From Lysobacter alkalisoli (GTDB lineage: Bacteria; Pseudomonadota; Gammaproteobacteria; Xanthomonadales; Xanthomonadaceae): a stretch of 64,000 bases of DNA. The stretch is from positions 692,001 through 756,000 of the forward strand of contig NZ_CP041242.1 of the NCBI RefSeq assembly GCF_006547045.1, given 5' to 3'. The position numbers and the translations under genes were made by a program. This document shows positions 62,492 through 64,000 of the stretch, piece after piece. Numbering within the stretch: position 1 is the first letter of the stretch; each line of letters opens with the position of its first letter. A model generated the notes under the pieces. The model was not told the origin of the DNA. It saw only the letters and a program-made list of their open reading frames with translations, and did not search any database.

Positions 62492-62513
62492 CCCGGCACC
62501 GCATGGTGCCGGG
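62492..62513. terminator. Perfect hairpin after the 778-residue exported protein gene
   Basis: CCCGGCACC-GCAT-GGTGCCGGG is a perfect 9-bp stem 25 bases after the stop codon. It lacks a T tract on either side. It could stop or protect the transcript from either direction. Confidence 0.5.
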
Positions 62514-62520
62514 AGGCCGC

Positions 62521-62700
62521 TCATCCCCGCGTGACCGGCGCCTGACGGTACTGTCGCGCCATCGCCGGGTCGAAGCAGCAGAATTGCATCTCCATCGGCC
62601 GGGTCGCGGCCGGCCAGCCATGCCTGTACGGTTTGCACCGCGGGCGGCACGCCTGCGCGAAGACCTCCAGAGGTACGCGCATGCTGTTCATGAACGTCAT
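62521..62700 (-). CDS. Hypothetical 59-residue cysteine-containing protein
   Basis: Minus-strand frame from ATG 62700 to the stop at 62521-62523. Cysteines in ACRPRCKP and FCCFDPAMARQYRQ, with a C-terminal QAPVTRG. The CCFDPxMAR stretch resembles a segment of TraN-type mating-pair proteins, though such a match may be chance. It is the only candidate gene in the 62467-62908 gap, which otherwise shows just the hairpin at 62492-62513 and leader sequence of the next gene. Confidence 0.35.
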   Translation of the reverse strand: MTFMNSMRVPLEVFAQACRPRCKPYRHGWPAATRPMEMQFCCFDPAMARQYRQAPVTRG

Positions 62701-62908
62701 CTCCGCGGCAGGCGGAGGGTGCCACACTGCTTCCGGGCCGCGGGCGAGGGACACGGTTCTCCGGCCCCAGGCAGCGCCTTTGCCAAATCCGGCGGCATCC
62801 GACCAAAGGTGTCAACTAATAGCCCACGCGTGCGTTGGCTGCCGGTGTCAGACTTGTCGATCAGCCGGCTTTCGGGCCGTATTCCTCTCCACCATCATCG
62901 AGACCCGC

Positions 62909-64000
62909 ATGTTTCCTCACCGCAACGCTCCTGCCGTCCGCCGCCTGGCCTGCCTGACCGGCGCGCTGCTGCTGGTCGCCGGCCTGGCCGCCTGCAGCCG
63001 TGGCGAACAAGGGGGTGCCGATGCGATGCCGGCGATCCCGGTCACCACCGTCGAGCTGCAGATGCAGTCCTGGAGCGATACGGTGCAGGCGTTGGGCACG
63101 GTCAAGGCGCACGAGTCGGTCACGGTCACGGCCAAGGTCAGCGAGACCGTGCAGCGGGTGCATTTCGAAAGTGGCCAGGAGGTCGCGGCCGGGGCGCCGC
63201 TGGTCACCCTCAGCGGCGACGTCCAGCAGGCCGCATTGACCGAGGCGCTGGCAGCTGCCGATGAGGCCGACCGCCTGTACAAGCGCCAGGACGAGCTGGC
63301 CCGGCAACAATTGATCGCGGCCTCGCAATACGATGCCCAGCGCGCGACCCGTGACGCCGCGCGCGCGCGCGTGCAGCAGATCCGCGCCCAGCTCGGCGAC
63401 CGCGTGATCCGGGCACCGTTCTCCGGTGTGCTCGGCATCCGCCAGGTCAGTCCCGGTGCGCTGGTCACCCCGGGCACGCCGATCGCAACCCTGGACGACA
63501 CCCGTCGCGTCTACGTCGATTTTCCGGTGCCGGAATCGCATCTGGCCCACCTGGCGGTTGGTCAGCGACTGGACGGGCGCACGAATGCCTGGCCCGAGCG
63601 CGGTTTCGAGGGGGTGGTCAGCACCATCGACGCGCGTATCGATCCGGCGACCCGCGCGGTGACCGTGCGCGGAGACTTCGACAATGCCGACCGCGCATTG
63701 CGCCCGGGCATGCTGCTGCAGGTGACCTTGAGCCGTCCGGAGCGGCTGGCGGTGGTGGCGCCGGAAATTTCGGTGGTGCAGGTCGGCAACAGTTCGTATG
63801 TGTTCCGGGTCACCGATGAGGGCACCGTCGAGCGCGTCGATGTCAGCGTCGGCTCGCGGCGCGAAGGCCAGGTCGAGATCGCCTCTGGCCTGGAGGCCGG
63901 CAACCGCATCGTCGTCGATGGGACCGGCAAGCTGAGGCCGGGCAGCCGAGTCCGTGAAGGTGCGTTGCCCGATGCGGATGCAGGTCCCCCTGGCGACCGG
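62909..64000 (+). CDS. RND efflux pump periplasmic adaptor lipoprotein (3' end beyond window)
   Basis: Open frame of 364 codons from ATG 62909 to the window edge. Lipobox LAAC with Cys29 (VAGLAACSRGE). Lipoyl half VTVTAKVSETVQRVHFESGQEVAAGAPLVTL (read in part), a helical hairpin at about residues 110-155, second lipoyl half RVIRAPFSGVLGIRQVSPGALVTPGTPIATLDD (about 160-192, read in part), beta-barrel VDFPVPESHLAHLAVGQRL and membrane-proximal domain with VVSTIDARIDPATRAVTVRG and ALRPGMLLQVTL. Ends in GTGKLRPGSRV near codon 350. Closest in plan to MexA/VexA/MdtA-like adaptors with a pump gene expected just downstream. Confidence 0.92.
   Translation, partial: MFPHRNAPAVRRLACLTGALLLVAGLAACSRGEQGGADAMPAIPVTTVELQMQSWSDTVQALGTVKAHESVTVTAKVSETVQRVHFESGQEVAAGAPLVTLSGDVQQAALTEALAAADEADRLYKRQDELARQQLIAASQYDAQRATRDAARARVQQIRAQLGDRVIRAPFSGVLGIRQVSPGALVTPGTPIATLDDTRRVYVDFPVPESHLAHLAVGQRLDGRTNAWPERGFEGVVSTIDARIDPATRAVTVRGDFDNADRALRPGMLLQVTLSRPERLAVVAPEISVVQVGNSSYVFRVTDEGTVERVDVSVGSRREGQVEIASGLEAGNRIVVDGTGKLRPGSRVREGALPDADAGPPGDR

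Overview
The window is a dense, GC-rich (roughly two-thirds G+C by eye) chromosomal segment from a gammaproteobacterium, most likely a member of the Xanthomonadaceae/Lysobacteraceae (Lysobacter, Luteimonas or a relative). Reasons: the divergent ponA (mrcA) and pilMNOPQ pair followed directly by a MoxR/Bat gene set, the loosely grouped glycolytic genes gapA, pgk, pyk and class I fba, heavy use of ATGA/TGATG gene overlaps, and dispersed short palindromes of the REP type. I see no rRNA, tRNA, CRISPR array, phage or insertion sequence.

Layout. 1-5609: start of penicillin-binding protein 1A (minus strand) and the type IV pilus alignment/secretin operon pilMNOPQ, ending in a clear terminator. 5723-12770: a MoxR ATPase, DUF58, DUF4381, two von Willebrand (Bat) proteins (one fused to TPR) and BatD. 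12841-16314: a dicarboxylate/glutamate symporter and transketolase. 16689-21849: an ABC exporter operon (ATPase, three consecutive periplasmic adaptors, MacB-like permease). 21891-25953: acetyl-CoA hydrolase/transferase and a BlaI-type repressor coupled to an M56 peptidase carrying a TonB C-terminal domain, with two operator dyads at its promoter.

25987-34892 is a sulfide/persulfide island. A BigR-like ArsR repressor, a persulfide-dioxygenase-like MBL hydrolase and a TauE/SafE exporter run leftward. Sulfide:quinone oxidoreductase, a YgaP-like membrane protein, an RND efflux pump with its adaptor, a 35-codon ORF and thioredoxin 2 run rightward from a shared palindrome-containing promoter region. 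Next to it, convergent, is a complete cytochrome bd operon, cydP-cydA-cydB-cydX-ybgE (35079-38363); this oxidase type is known to resist sulfide. 38530-40122 holds an S1/P1 nuclease and OmpW with an FNR-type palindrome upstream.

40215-59965 carries central metabolism (gapA, pgk, pyk, fba) interspersed with a diguanylate cyclase, class Ia ribonucleotide reductase (nrdA, nrdB), a DUF2339/DUF3999 pair, a beta-propeller-like orphan, an AraC regulator with an exported lactonase-like MBL protein, and an AtoE-type transporter. The nrdAB leader holds a long cobalamin riboswitch and a NrdR-like box, which implies that a B12-dependent reductase exists elsewhere in the genome. 60130-64000 holds a large exported protein of unknown function and the start of an RND efflux adaptor that runs off the window.

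The most interesting items are the riboswitch/NrdR control of nrdAB, the sulfide island with an embedded RND pump beside cytochrome bd, the three-adaptor ABC exporter, and the BlaI/M56-TonB sensor pair.
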